Of a stretch of DNA of 64,000 nucleotides, positions 19,336 to 42,630 are shown piece by piece. The stretch comes from Micromussa lordhowensis (taxonomy: Eukaryota; Cnidaria; Anthozoa; Scleractinia; Lobophylliidae). Both the position numbers and the translations under genes were made by a program. Numbering within the stretch: position 1 is the first letter of the stretch; each line of letters opens with the position of its first letter. Under the pieces are notes generated by a model, which worked only from the letters and a program-made list of their open reading frames with translations, was not told where the DNA came from and did no database searches. The DNA lies in NCBI GenBank assembly GCA_964020085.1, contig OZ026600.1, positions 38,462,919-38,526,918 on the forward strand, given 5' to 3'.

Positions 19336-20455
19336 GCGCATTCTCATCCCCAGTTTCCTCGCACTACGCTAGGAACGCCTGGGACTATGACCCAACAATT
19401 TGGCGACCAAAGACAAGGACGACGACGACGACGACGAACGGCTTGCATTTTAGACTCAGGCTTTCCTACGGAAAGGCTGTCCTTATTTTCAGTTGTAGCA
19501 GATCCGACAGTACTTTGGAACCCGTGACAAGTTCCTCTCCCACAACAAGCGCGTTGCTCCGAGCTAATTCCCGAGTCAAGTTAACTTCATGAAGTCAAGC
19601 GCACAAGAAGCCCCTCAACCCCAGTTTCCCCCGTTTAGAGTTCAGAGCGGAAAAACCCGTTATCACAGGATACCGTACCCACTAGGGTTAAGAATATCGC
19701 TGCTGTATATCAGCTATTGAAGCTGAGCGAACATTATTTTTTAATGATGCACGGCTGGAAGTTATAGCGCAGGTAGGTCTCGGATGTTGGTATTCTAACG
19801 CAAAAAACGCCCCTTTTCAGCTGTGAATATTTTCGATTTTTTCATGTCTTATTCTAAACCACTCGTGCATCCATTTGGAGTTTTTCTAGACCTCAAGCGT
19901 GCATTGTTTCCTAGAGAACATGAGACACTATCGTCTATTTAGTAAATATAACAAGCAAACATGAACACAAATGCAAGCTCTAAGGAGGGCAGAGGTTTAA
20001 TGTCCGGGTCGAGCAGTCCGGTATCGAAGGCTGGCTATGCTGGGGTACTGTGTTGTGATAATGGACAAGATTAGTAACTCGTACAGAGACTTTATCATCC
20101 AAGGTTGATCAAACTTCGAACTGTCTGTAAAGGTAATCACAAAATGTAGAGTGGGACAACCTGCCATAGACTGTCATCCTATCCTAAGGTGATGGAATTA
20201 TCCCCATAATAGGATGATATTAAGAAAACCAGGTAAACTTCTGGTAATGAGAACTAGCTATAGTTTGGCCTGAGTGCTCAGTTGACTTTATTATGAATAA
20301 TAACTTGCAAGGAAGAGAACATCAACTTTTGCCTGCAAGTGAAGAAAGCCCCTGAACACTGAATAGCTTTAACAGTTGTCAACACCCGCGTGATCGATCT
20401 CGAATAACGTTTTAATTATGGAGTTATTCTTTTTATTTTGAATCTTTTTCTATTT
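19336..20455. other. Intergenic between MITE and MGAT4-like pseudogene
   Basis: No gene is recognised. From about 20370 the sequence matches the intron upstream of exon 2 of the MGAT4-like gene (AACACCCGCGTGATCGATCTCGAATAAC against its counterpart near 8010-8040), so the duplicated segment starts within the intron. Confidence 0.45.
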
Positions 20456-21577
20456 AATTTCTTACAATTGGAATAGCGTCAGTTGTCAGACCTAATGGGG
20501 CAAATTATCTGCTACAAACCACTCAAAGTTTGATCAATCATGATCACACCAGCGACCTGGAAAAGAAAGACATCTATGCTGTGATACTTCTTGCTGATCT
20601 GCAGGAGCCAGCAAAATCCACCATGAGGAGGGAACTTTTTCAAACTTTTGGCAAATATATTGAACAAGGGTTTCTGACGGTGATTGAAGCATATCAGGAA
20701 TATTATCCAGAACTAAGTAATATCATATTTCTAAGTAATAAAAATATGACGATTCCGTTGAAAGAAGAGCTTGGCGCTCTAAGCAAAACGTTGACAACTC
20801 TTTCTTGATGTGTTACTGTAAAGACTTCAGCCATTCATGTATTACATTCATCTCGAAGACGACGTGAAATCTTCCCCTAGTTTCTTACCCAAGCTGCGGG
20901 ATTTTATAACGTCTAACACGGACTAGCCTCAATGTTGCCATTAGAGGGAGCGTGGCGAAGGTTTATCATTCACAGGACCTTGAAAAGATCGCTTCATATT
21001 TTTACCTCATGTATGACGAAATGCCCATTGATTGGCTGACGCATGAGTGCACAAAAATCAAATCTCCAGAATTCGTGTATCGCTATAATAAAGAACCCTT
21101 TTTGGCGTCGTTGTTCGAACACACTGGTCTTCAATCTTCACTCGCAGAAAAAGCGATGCATAATTTAAATGATCTAAAACCATTTTTTAATCACTACGAT
21201 CAGAAGTACAAAGGCCTGAACCCCCCTGCCACTGTAGCCTCATCAATGGCTTCTTATCAAGGCGAGCCGCAGGATGCTTATGACAAGGGCAGCGGTTATT
21301 TTTGGAGCAGGTATTCCCAGAAAAATGATTACGTTTTGATAACATTTAACGTGGCGACCGCTGTTCAGAAAGTGTTCGTGGATACAGGATCTTACAGGGC
21401 GCCTCACGATTTGTTACATGCCGGTGTTTTGCAAGCTAGCTTCTGGTCAGCTGAGGATAGTGAAACACAGACGAGTGGCAATGATTCCTGCGGAAAATTC
21501 GAGATTATCGGATTTTCGACAAGGGACAAGCGAAAGCGTCTTTAGACGAGTCCAGGAAGGTCACCTGTTTAAACATT
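20456..21577 (+). pseudogene. MGAT4-like exon 2 duplicate, 5' part
   Basis: Homologous to 7972-6830 of the MGAT4-like gene, in opposite orientation. It keeps ATTGGAATAGCGTCAGTTGTC and most of the catalytic and C-terminal domains, including LEDD near 20855, but the frame is broken by a scrambled patch near 20733-20760, a small insertion near 20835, a deletion near 20910 and a one-base loss near 21515. Only two frames survive, at about 20530-20808 and 20952-21545. The flanking intron sequence is included, so this arose by DNA duplication rather than retroposition. It is cut at 21578 by a TTAA element. Confidence 0.85.
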
Positions 21578-24500
21578 TTAAGAGTGCCTGCCGGTAAAAA
21601 TCAGACAAATTCTTAATTTCGCGGCAAGGGTCAAAAATTCGATTTCGCTCATATTCTTATGGTAGATAGGCTAGGGCATGACAAAAACTACTGGATAGTT
21701 TTTTTGGCAAAATATCCTTTCATTTCAAAGAAATATGCAAATTACCAAATCCTGTTAAAATCGTCATTTGACGGGCCATTTTATTAAACAACTTTGAGAG
21801 CGTCGCATGCAAAACTACATCATTCTTCCGTCTTTAAAACACTCAAATATTTTTGTGCAATGTTTAAATATGTACTGGGCTGATTTGGGGAAATGCTGCG
21901 TTATTTTTTGGTTGCAAAATAATTAAATTTCGCAGACATGTATTTCATTCACTTAAAAGTACTTCGTAAGAATCATTGATTTTCACCATGTGCGAAACCT
22001 TCAAATGGATTAAGCTTCTGGTGGTTGGATCGTAAAAGGATGGTCTTCAGAACCATGTAAAAATTTCTTTGGGCAAATGATTGTGAGCGACGCGAGAGCT
22101 TTTCAAAGTACGTTAAAAATGCAAATATTCAACTTCCGTCGTCTAATTTCAATTCACGGGTTAGACACATATTTTAGCATGCGCCAAATGTCTTGACGTA
22201 TATTAAGCTAAAATAGACACAAAGCTGATAAATTCGAAATGTTCTAACCTTATTTGCTGCAAAAGGCAGGTCCAAAAGCCAATTTAACGTGTTTTTCTCA
22301 CCATTCGTCGAGGTAAAGCAAAGTTTCCTTCTGTTTACACAAGGTGTCTGGTGGAACATCACCAACTGTCATCGTATCTAGAGGTCGAATACCATGAATC
22401 TTTGACCATCTTTCGGCGCATATGATCGCAACTGCGTCTAAGTCAACAACGACTAAGTAATTTGTAAATAGTTGCTTGCCTTGCGCTACACCAAAATACT
22501 ATTGCATTTGAACGATAGCTGCTCAGTGAATCGCGGTTCGTTATTTGTTCGTCACGCAATGCGGTCGTTCTATTTTAGGGGGTAGGGGTAGGGCAATTTC
22601 TATCCTGATACGCGACCACTTGGAGCACCCAATCTTGTTGAGTAGGAAGAGAGTAAATAAAGGAAAAGAAAGAATGACTAGTTTACCTTTGTCTCCTGAG
22701 CCGTCTCCTGTTGTCATCATCTACCTGCATTGCGTAACACTGTGGCCCTAAACTCGTACCTAGGTCTTTTCGCGCTGTGCCGATTTTTTTTGGTTACTTT
22801 TCTCAAATATTGCGAACTCAATCCGAAAATTCACCGAGTCTCTAAATTTCCCAACTTCCAGAAAACCAAACAATGCAAACACTTAACGAAGACCTAAGAT
22901 TTTTTATAACTTGGCTGAATTTGTCTCCGAATTCTTTCGCGACAGTCGGAGAATTTTAGCGCCTTTGGCAAAGTTTTTTTCTCAAATTGTTTTCTGCAAC
23001 ATGATCGTACCGTTACCTCGGTCTTGCTCGTGCTCGTACTCCCCCCGCGCTCCCACACGTTTTTTTCACACGACAAATCCTTACACCACCCACCCCCCCC
23101 CCCCCCCCGAAACCGGTCCGCGATTTTTAGTTCTTTGGAAATTGTGGTCGATATACCATTTATTGTATAAGACTCCAAATAAAAAACAAACATGTCTTTT
23201 AAGTCGCCTGATCTCCGCAAGGAAACAAAATGTCGCAAATTTTTGCCTGAAGCGTTTTGTGCGATTCCGCAATAACAACAAAGAGCTGAGTAAGGGCAGC
23301 CACTGACGAAAAGACAAAAGACCAGACCGGGAAGAATTAGCGCGTGGTGGGACTACTAATGCCCAATTGCACGAAAGTAACGGAACAATTTCAGAATTCC
23401 GCTTCCGATCTTTAGGGTTACAACCACAAACTCTACCAACAATAACTTCAAAAGAACAACAGCCCTCCATTTTCTGAACTGTGGTGAGTACAGGCACTTT
23501 ATCATCTGCTGGTGGTTTGCTGGGGGGGGGGGGAGGGTGTCTTTTACTGACACCTTCGCTTAGCTAGACGTCGAGTTTCCAGTGCCAAATAATATTGATA
23601 TTGACTGTATTGTTGTTGGTTCTGCGTTGAATTCTGGCCAGGTTTGGGGGGAGGGAGGGGGGGGGGGGTACGATGGGGTTGTCAGAGCTTGGTCTGTCTT
23701 TGAGCTGTCTGCGGGCATAGTATTTGCAAATATGGTCAGATATATAAACGGATAAACACTGAATAAATTGTTTCACTTATCCTAAGAGTGCTCTTTACAA
23801 AATATGAATGCGAATTTTCAGTTATATAATATTTATCTTTGTTTTCTTCACTATCATCATCATCATCATCATTATCATTATTACTAGTAGTAGCAGCAGC
23901 AGCAGCAGCAGCAGCAGTAGCAGCAGCATTAGTATTAATATTATTATCATTATTATTTTATTTTTTTATTATATACCTCTACCCGCTAAAACGAGATGCG
24001 GTGACAGCATTGCGTGACGAGCAAATGACGAACGTGGTAAGATTGTACTGTAAGGGCCGACACGCTTGGGAGCAATGGCCAGCAATCAAATGTAATATTT
24101 TGGTGTAGTACGTACAAAGCAAGCAACTATCCACGAATGACTTAGCCGTTGTTGACTTAGGTAGATGCAGTGGTGATCATATGCGCCGAAAGATGATCAC
24201 AGATTCCTGGTATTCGACCATTGAATACGTTGACAGTTGGCAATGTACATCGGACGTTGTGTAGACAGAAGCAAACTTAACCGCTTAAAATGCGACGAAT
24301 GGTGAGAGGTCAAATCCGCTTTTGAAACTGCCTTTTACAGCAAATAAGGTAAGAACACGTCGAAATTCTCAGCTCCATGTCTATTTATAGGTCAAGACAT
24401 GTGGCGCATGCTAAACCCCTAAATTGAAATTCGATGAAGCATGGCAGATATTTGCATTTTTAACGTACTTTGAAAAGCTCTCGCGTCGCTCACAATCATT

Positions 24501-24989
24501 TGCCCAAAGAAATTTTTACAGGAATCTGTAGACCATCCTTCTGCGATTCAACCACCAGAAGCTTAATCCATTTGAAGGTTTCGCACATGGTGAAAATCAA
24601 TTATTTTTACGAAGTACTTTTAAGTGAATGAAATACATGTCTGCGAAATTTAATTATTTTGCAACCAAAAAATAACGCAGCATTTCCCCAAATCAACCCA
24701 GTACATATTTAAACATTGCACAAAAATATTTGAGAGTTTTAAAGGCGGAAGAATGATGTGGTTTTGCATGCTAGGCTCTCAAAGTTGTTTAATAAAATGG
24801 CACGTCAAATGACGATTTTAACAGGATTTGGTAATTTGCATATTTCTTTGAAATAAAAGAATATTTTGCCAAAAAAACTATCCAGTAGTTTTTGTCATGC
24901 CCTAGCCTATCTACCATAAGAATATGAGCGAAATCGAATTTTCGACCCTTGCCGAGTTATGTTCCATATTTATGGACAGGGACTCTTAA
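21578..24989. mobile_element. 3.4 kb long-TIR element in a TTAA site
   Basis: TTAA stands at both edges (21578-21581 and 24986-24989), and the ends read GAGTGCCTG / CAGGGACTC. Diverged inverted arms of about 0.9 kb (roughly 21582-22510 and 24060-24985) share GGCAAGGGTC, GATTTCGCTCATATTCTTAT and many other blocks. The middle 1.5 kb has no recognisable transposase and is full of simple sequence: C16 at 23093-23108, G runs near 23521-23534 and 23649-23668, and ATC/AGC repeats near 23850-23960. It interrupts the MGAT4-like pseudogene, so it inserted after the duplication. Confidence 0.8.
23850..23960. repeat. ATC / AGC / ATT microsatellites
   Basis: Consecutive trinucleotide runs: ATC, then GTA/GCA (about 23885-23925), then ATT. 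Short poly-Ser/poly-Ala frames here are artefacts. Confidence 0.85.
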
Positions 24990-25190
24990 TATAGAACAGG
25001 AGCAACGTCAAGGGATTTTTCTTCGCGAGATTGATGCTTGGTAACCAACTTCCGGCAGAATTAAAACTCTGCTCTGGTCCCTCAATTCTTCTTCTCGACT
25101 GGTTTTTTGACCTGGAGACTGGACTACCAAAACTGATACAAGGGGAGGGGTATTATCGAGACGAAAGGTTCATCATTTGATCTGAGAAAA
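24990..25190 (+). pseudogene. MGAT4-like exon 2 duplicate, 3' part and flank
   Basis: Resumes the coding end (TTTTTCTTCGCGAGATTGATGC at about 25016) and the 3' flank (CTGGAGACTGGACTACCAAA at about 25112) found beside the intact gene at 6670-6860. Together with 20456-21577 this is one duplicated copy split by the 3.4 kb element. Confidence 0.8.
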
Positions 25191-25408
25191 GAAACAAACA
25201 ATATTAAGTCAATAATGGTTAAGGAATACGACTTTACGTTGATATATTCACAGGGTATCCATTTTCTGATGGTAGTTTGGTTTTACCTCGAAATATTCAT
25301 TCTCTCATTGTGTTAGGTTCGATCCCTAATCCCTGGACCGAAAACTCAAACGGAGAGCGCACTCAAAAGAACAGGGGAGGTCCAGCGGAGTTTTTTAAAG
25401 GGTTTGTC

Positions 25409-25540
25409 TAATATATAACAATTATTCCATGAGCCCGAGTTGGATATGAAGTGTAAAAAATAACCAACGAGCGCGTAGCGCGAGTTAGTTATAATCACTT
25501 CATATCCAACAAGGGCGAATGGAATAATTGTTTTAGTAAA
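25409..25540. mobile_element. Foldback element A
   Basis: Inverted arms (AACAATTATTCCATGAGCCC / GGAATAATTGTT and TTGGATATGAAGTG / CACTTCATATCCAA) close on an apex at 25467-25485 reading ACGAGCGCGTAGCGCGAGT. It is probably part of a larger unit reaching 26030, where TTTACTAAAACGG mirrors GTTTTAGTAAA at 25533. Confidence 0.65.
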
Positions 25541-25669
25541 CTTTCAAACCGGGTTTTGCCGCCGATTTTTATTTCGGCCATTATAGAGGGCTGAAATTGA
25601 AAACTTCGTGCGGAGAATTTTTAAACTTGGCGCACTATTTTCCATATGACGTAAAACTCCGACTATTTA

Positions 25670-26040
25670 ACAATTATCCTGCGAAATCGCGCGGAATATC
25701 GTCTGATACTTGGCCGACGAGGCCGTAGGCCGAGTCGGCTAAAATCAGACGATATTCCGCGAGATTGAGCAGGATAATTGTTTTATTATTCAACAAATTG
25801 ATAACAAAACAGCCTAAATCCTTGTAAATCTCTCTGTCGACATTTTCTCACTTCACTTTTTTTCCCACGTACGAAGCTACGTATACCGCCGGATATCTGT
25901 TACGGATATCGAGAGCATCATGACCATATTTGGGTAGTGTTACAATGTGTTGAATAATAATGGCTCATAGTCGGAGTTTTTTAGCCAATCAAAAAGCTAG
26001 AAATGCAATAGTCGGAGCTGAGAATTTACTAAAACGGTAT
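25670..26040. mobile_element. Foldback element B
   Basis: Arms ACAATTATCCTGCGAAATCG and CGAGATTGAGCAGGATAATTGT, with inner arms GAATATCGTCTGAT / ATCAGACGATATTC. The apex at 25717-25735 reads ACGAGGCCGTAGGCCGAGT. The 3' part (to about 25945) matches 16770-16970. A second copy of the arms, with the apex replaced by TTAGAAATT repeats, lies at 16670-16785. Confidence 0.65.
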
Positions 26041-26169
26041 AGTGACGGGAAGGTGTACATTTGTAAAATTTGAGTGTCCCACTGAAAACCGCTCTGCGAG
26101 TTGGGTCGATCCCTTGTTAAATATTATTATAATTATTATTACAATTACTATTTGTAATAATAACTTCCA

Positions 26170-26790
26170 GTCCGTTTGGGAGGATTGGACATAGCAAACC
26201 CTTCCAGTGATGCTAATTTCGACTATACCTCATCAGTCAAAGTGACAGCGCCCCTCGTTGAGCAGATCGTGTCACAGGTGCATCAACTGCCTGAAGATTC
26301 CCTGATAAGATCGGCACAGCAAGAAGTGAGAGCAGAACGAGCCAACAACTGGGTAAAAAGAGCGGAGAGGCTGAAGGAAGCTGCGCCACATAAAACCCAA
26401 CGTGCACTAGATCTTACCACTGAAAAAGGTTTGTCTATGTGGCTAACGTCACTCCCTCTGAAGGGGATGGGGTTCAACCTGAACAAGAGGGAGTTAAGGG
26501 ATGGACTCAGCCTACGCTATGACTGGCCTATAGCCGATATGTCATCTACGTGTCCTTGTGGACCTCTACAGTAGATCATGCCATGATTTGTACGAGAGGT
26601 GGATTTATAATTTAGAGACATAACGAGCTCCGGGACCTGGAAGCAGAGCTCCTGAACATGGTTTGTAAAGATGTAGTTACTGAACCAGTACTCCGAGATG
26701 TTGAAGGAGAACAGTTGACACGAGGGTCGAATAAGGCGCAGATCAAGATCATATATTGTAAATTTTAGTTTGTTTAAGAATTAGTTAATA
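26170..26790 (+). mobile_element. Retrotransposon reverse-transcriptase C-terminal fragment
   Basis: A frame at 26176-26574 has GGLDIANPS...., KTQRALDLTTEKG, SMWLTSLPLKGMGFNLNKRE and LRYDWP..., the conserved region after the reverse transcriptase in many cnidarian retroelement proteins. After a stop at 26572 the frame continues with decay ([22 protein letters not shown]) to about 26745, then an AT-rich tail. A dead copy. Confidence 0.75.
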
Positions 26791-26845
26791 AAGTTACTAT
26801 TATTTAAAAAATACTATCATCGTCAATTTGTAAACATTATTTTAG

Positions 26846-27165
26846 GTGGGAGGCGCGGTGGCCTCATGGTTAGTGCGCTCGACTCCGGAGCGAGCGGTTC
26901 GGGTTCGAGCCCTGGCCGAGGACAGTGTGTTGTGTTCTTGGGCAAGACACTTTACTCTCACAGTGCCTCTCTTCACCCAGGTGTATAAATGGGTACCTGC
27001 TATTTGTTGGGGAAACCTAACAAAATTGCGGGGAAGTGACCTGCGATGGACTAGCAGCCCGTCCAGGGGAAGTAGAAATACTTCTAGCCGCCTAATGCTA
27101 CAGAAACCGGGATAAGCTCCGGCAGCTATGAGCCAGCCTTGGCTCCAAGGCTTCACTATTTTATT
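26846..27165 (+). mobile_element. tRNA-derived SINE, family S1, copy 1
   Basis: The head has pol III A-box-like GGCCTCATGGTTAGTGCGCT and B-box-like GGTTCGAGCCC. The body has CTTGGGCAAGACACTTTACT and ACCCAGGTGTATAAATGGGT and continues to a T-rich end near 27165. The same order of blocks recurs at 35300-35587 on the minus strand. Confidence 0.8.
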
Positions 27166-27399
27166 TTAGCGAACATAACTCGAACGTACCACCTTGTCTT
27201 TCAGAACAATTTCACGTGCTTACCAAACGCACTAACAAATTTGATTGCCTAATTAAGGAGATGCTATTCATAAGAAAACTTAAACCATCCCTAAACGTGC
27301 AAACGGATTCGATTCGCGCAAAGGTATTCACTTAAAGAACTTGTGATCCTTTGTTATTATATTAATTTTAGAAATCAAATCATCGATATCGCATTATTC

Positions 27400-27540
27400 A
27401 TTCACTCTGCCTTGAGAATGGTGTCACGATGACGCCGAAACGTCGGCTTTTAACGTTAATATTCGCTTGTTTATGCTTTGAGAAATCTTTATTGATTATT
27501 ATTATTATTATTATAATTATTATTATTATTATTGTTACAT
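27400..27540 (+). mobile_element. Penelope-like end motif with ATT microsatellite
   Basis: GATGACGCCGAAACGTCGGC (about 27429-27448), followed by TTTTAACG and an ATT repeat (27495-27535), resembles the hammerhead-containing terminal repeats of Penelope-like elements. Weak, motif-only evidence. Confidence 0.3.
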
Positions 27541-28183
27541 CACCTCATTTAGCATCTCGCATAGAACAAATATGAAAGATACAAAGTACCTACAACTGAT
27601 TGTCTAATCTTTGTTTTTGCGACATTCTCGCGCGCAAAGCCCGCCATCCATTTGGTCAGCACTATGAATCACAACCTGTTGCCTAACAACTACCCGGAAT
27701 CGCTTTTTTGAGCATGCGCGGAGTACTCTTTTTCTACCATACCTCAGATTCTTTGACTTAATCTATTCATGCCCATTTTTGATGGCATGACATTGAGAAC
27801 CAGCAATTCGTTTTATTTATCTTTATCTAGAAGAGTTTTTAGATTAAAAGCGCATTTGGAAATACTACTGAAATATAACTTTGGGAAGTCAACATCGTAC
27901 CAGTTCGTGGCTGTTACCAAACATTTGGAGTTTTGTCTGGGAAAACCTCTGCTCTACAGCGACACTGGAAATAATTTCACCAAAACGATAAATCTTTTTT
28001 AAAAAAATCGACAATAAGCTGTGGACTATGTACATGTTCATGTAGTCGGACACCTTGACACTTTGGGAAACTAAGCTGGTCAGTGTTTTTCCAACCCAGT
28101 CTAACAAACACTTCGATCACCGGCCGAGCGAGCCAAATTCGGAAAACACTGACAATAGCAACATGATTTTCTCTCCGCTCTCG
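27541..28183. other. Intergenic, 3' flank of NDUFAF7
   Basis: No gene is recognised. Contains the likely 3' UTR of NDUFAF7 immediately before 28184. Confidence 0.35.
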
Positions 28184-40166
<11,983 letters not shown>

Positions 40167-40387
40167 CTAGCAACATCGATTGGACAACTGTGCCGGGCTC
40201 CAGGGTTTTTCCACACAGATTTCCAATCACAGATTTCCATATCATTGGGTTATACGTTTATCTCGTCTAATTACAAACCTGGAAAGTGCTTGGAGAAGGT
40301 ATCAAACTTTGGCTTTATCTGCAAGACCCATGCCAATCGGGCGGCCATGTTGGCCGAGAAAATCTTGGCAGACTGGAACCCAATTAT

Positions 40388-40550
40388 TGACGTCAGTTTT
40401 TCATGCGTCTGTCCTGTTATTGATCATGAATTTTCGTCATGACATTGTCAAAGTAGCTGTGGATGCCGAGCGCATCCGCAGACTACTTTGACAATGTTAT
40501 GACGAAATTCATTGCCAATAACAGCACAGACGCATGAAAAACGGATTTGT
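40388..40550. mobile_element. Palindromic MITE upstream of NDUFAF7
   Basis: Arms TTTTTCATGCGTCTGTCCTG ... GACATTGTCAAAGTAGCTGT and complement, closing near GCCGAGCGCATCC. The same unit is embedded at 34075-34220. Confidence 0.65.
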
Positions 40551-41836
40551 TCCTTTTTTACGATAACATTCTCGCTGGTTGACGCATCGCAAAAACTATA
40601 AATTCACGTGTCTGTTAGCTTATTGACAATCAAAATTAGCCATTAAAATTATCGTAAAAAAACAAATTTTGTGGTTTACTTGGTTTCCCTGCCCTTCTCT
40701 TTATTTGCGGTTTGGAAGGCTTTGGAGGTTTCACCGTTTCAATATGAAATATTGTTTATTTTCTGACGCTATTTGTATAACATTATCGTAGCCCAGACCA
40801 GACCTACTAGGAGAATATAAATAGTTGCATGTTTTCCTAACTGCAACCTCCTATCTTCGTTATTTCCTTATTTTTAGCTTTCCTCATTCCAGAACGATAA
40901 CATATTGAACTGTTTTATCAGGCAATGATGATAAACCGCCTTTGTTTATAACTTCCCTGCCTAACCAGTTGTCAAGAGAATTTTTCCACTGTACATGTAC
41001 AAAAATGACTGGAGTTTTCCGTCGGATCAGAAGTGCGGCAAGCTAATAAACAACGCCTCTTAAAGCAGACTCGCTTGCCTCAATAAAGTACCAAAATATC
41101 ATTTCGTAAGTTTGCAGTACCCTAAAACGCTCATGTCATGAGCCACGCCTGTCTGTAGCAGACTCAGGGAAATCCGTCCTGGTGTTGAATTTTGCAAAAT
41201 TCCGTCTCCCTTTGTAGCCTCATCTTAGTTATTTTGCTCCCCAGGTAAAATTTTGATTTCCCTTTCCTGGAATTAGAAGATTCCTTCAAATTCTCTGGGG
41301 TATTATTCCTCCTTGGTGCAAAATATGATTTTCCTGACTGAGAGGAAGAGTCGCTCCGAAAAAATATGCCCAAACAGGTAAAATTGTAAAATTTCGCTAA
41401 CATGTCTGGTCTCCCAGACGTACGTGGAGTAAGTACGAATCTTAATTTAAGTGTCATGTATACAAATCCTTGTGCATCACCAGCGCTTATTGGTGACACT
41501 TTTCAGATCTGCTGGGTGCTAAATGTAACGCGGTGGCTTAATTGGCAGTTATTTTGGGGCAATTCGCAAGTTATTTTTGGTGTTGGAAAGTGAAAACAAC
41601 ATTGGGCGGGGGATGGTAGATTCTTGTCTGTCCAGTTAAAATTCTTATCGAATTCCTTTGGAGAGCATTCAAGGAATTTACGGAACTTTTTTACCGCTTT
41701 CTAAATTGATTCATCCAGTGTCATTTTTCTTGAATGTATATGCAGCTTCGACCCAGACTCGGGTAAGTAAAGTAAGCAAAGTGCAAATTTGTTCAATCAT
41801 ACAATTATGTTGTATCACACCGTACACCCAAAACCA
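40551..41836. other. Intergenic, no gene recognised
   Basis: Upstream region of NDUFAF7. Short frames at 41164-41499 (minus) and 41402-41593 (plus) overlap each other and show no motif or splice support. Confidence 0.35.
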
Positions 41837-42050
41837 CAGTTCACCCCACAAAGTAATAATAAGGATTCAGTTCACCCCACAAGGTAATAATAAGGATTCA
41901 GTTCACCCCACAAGGTAATAATAAGGATTCAGTTCACCCCACAAGGTAATAATAAGGATTCAGTTCACCCCACAAGGTAATAATAAGGATTCAGTTCACC
42001 ACACAAGGTAATAATAAGGATTCAGTTCACCTCACAAGGCAATAAGGACT
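41837..42050. repeat. 31 bp tandem repeat, seven copies
   Basis: Unit CAGTTCACCCCACAAGGTAA plus TAATAAGGATT, starting at 41837, 41868, 41899, 41930, 41961, 41992 and a truncated copy at 42023. Only a few substitutions separate the copies. Confidence 0.9.
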
Positions 42051-42108
42051 ACCACTTTAGAAAATTACGATCTGTCACCAGACTCGCGCCGGGTAGATCA
42101 GCAATTAA

Positions 42109-42630
42109 GGGCCCAGTTATATGGTCTCGGGTACCCGAGACAACCCTCCCCCCGAGCTACCCTGGCCGAGGTAACATTTAGCTTGTTTCTTTCTAAAATT
42201 CAACCAGCCGTTTACATTAGGATCGCCAACTCGTCTCGGGGGGCGAGACAACTCGGGTGGGCGAGTTGTCTCACCTCGGCAGGTAGGGTAACCCTGGCAA
42301 GCGGGACAACTTTTCTACATATAAACGCTTTGGCTCGCCTGACCGGGACATCTCTCGGCGTGGCGAATGTCACGTAATGCTTAGATTTAGGATTTATAGC
42401 AGAAATTCGTATTAAAGAAGTAAAAATTAACTCGGCAAAACCCACTGTGATCGAATGACCGAGAAAAACCCAAAGAAAGAGGGACATTTGCACATTTGAT
42501 TATGATGAATAATCATGCTGGGTTAACTTTGACTCGGCCTACTGGAACTATGTTTTCACATATAAACGCTCGATAAAGTTACCTCAGGGGAAGGGTTGTC
42601 TCGGGTACCCGAGACCATATAACTGGGCCC
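42109..42630. mobile_element. 0.5 kb TIR element (GGGCCCAGTTATATGG ends)
   Basis: Ends are GGGCCCAGTTATATGGTCTC and its complement, with a self-complementary CTCGGGTACCCGAG inside each arm; the arms are about 37 bp. No clear target duplication or coding capacity. GGGCCCAGTT ends suggest a Harbinger-type origin, which is inference. Confidence 0.65.

Noticed and set aside
23081..23497. Frames containing Gly- and Pro-rich stretches
   Set aside because: They are translations of homopolymer C and G runs within the 3.4 kb TTAA element.
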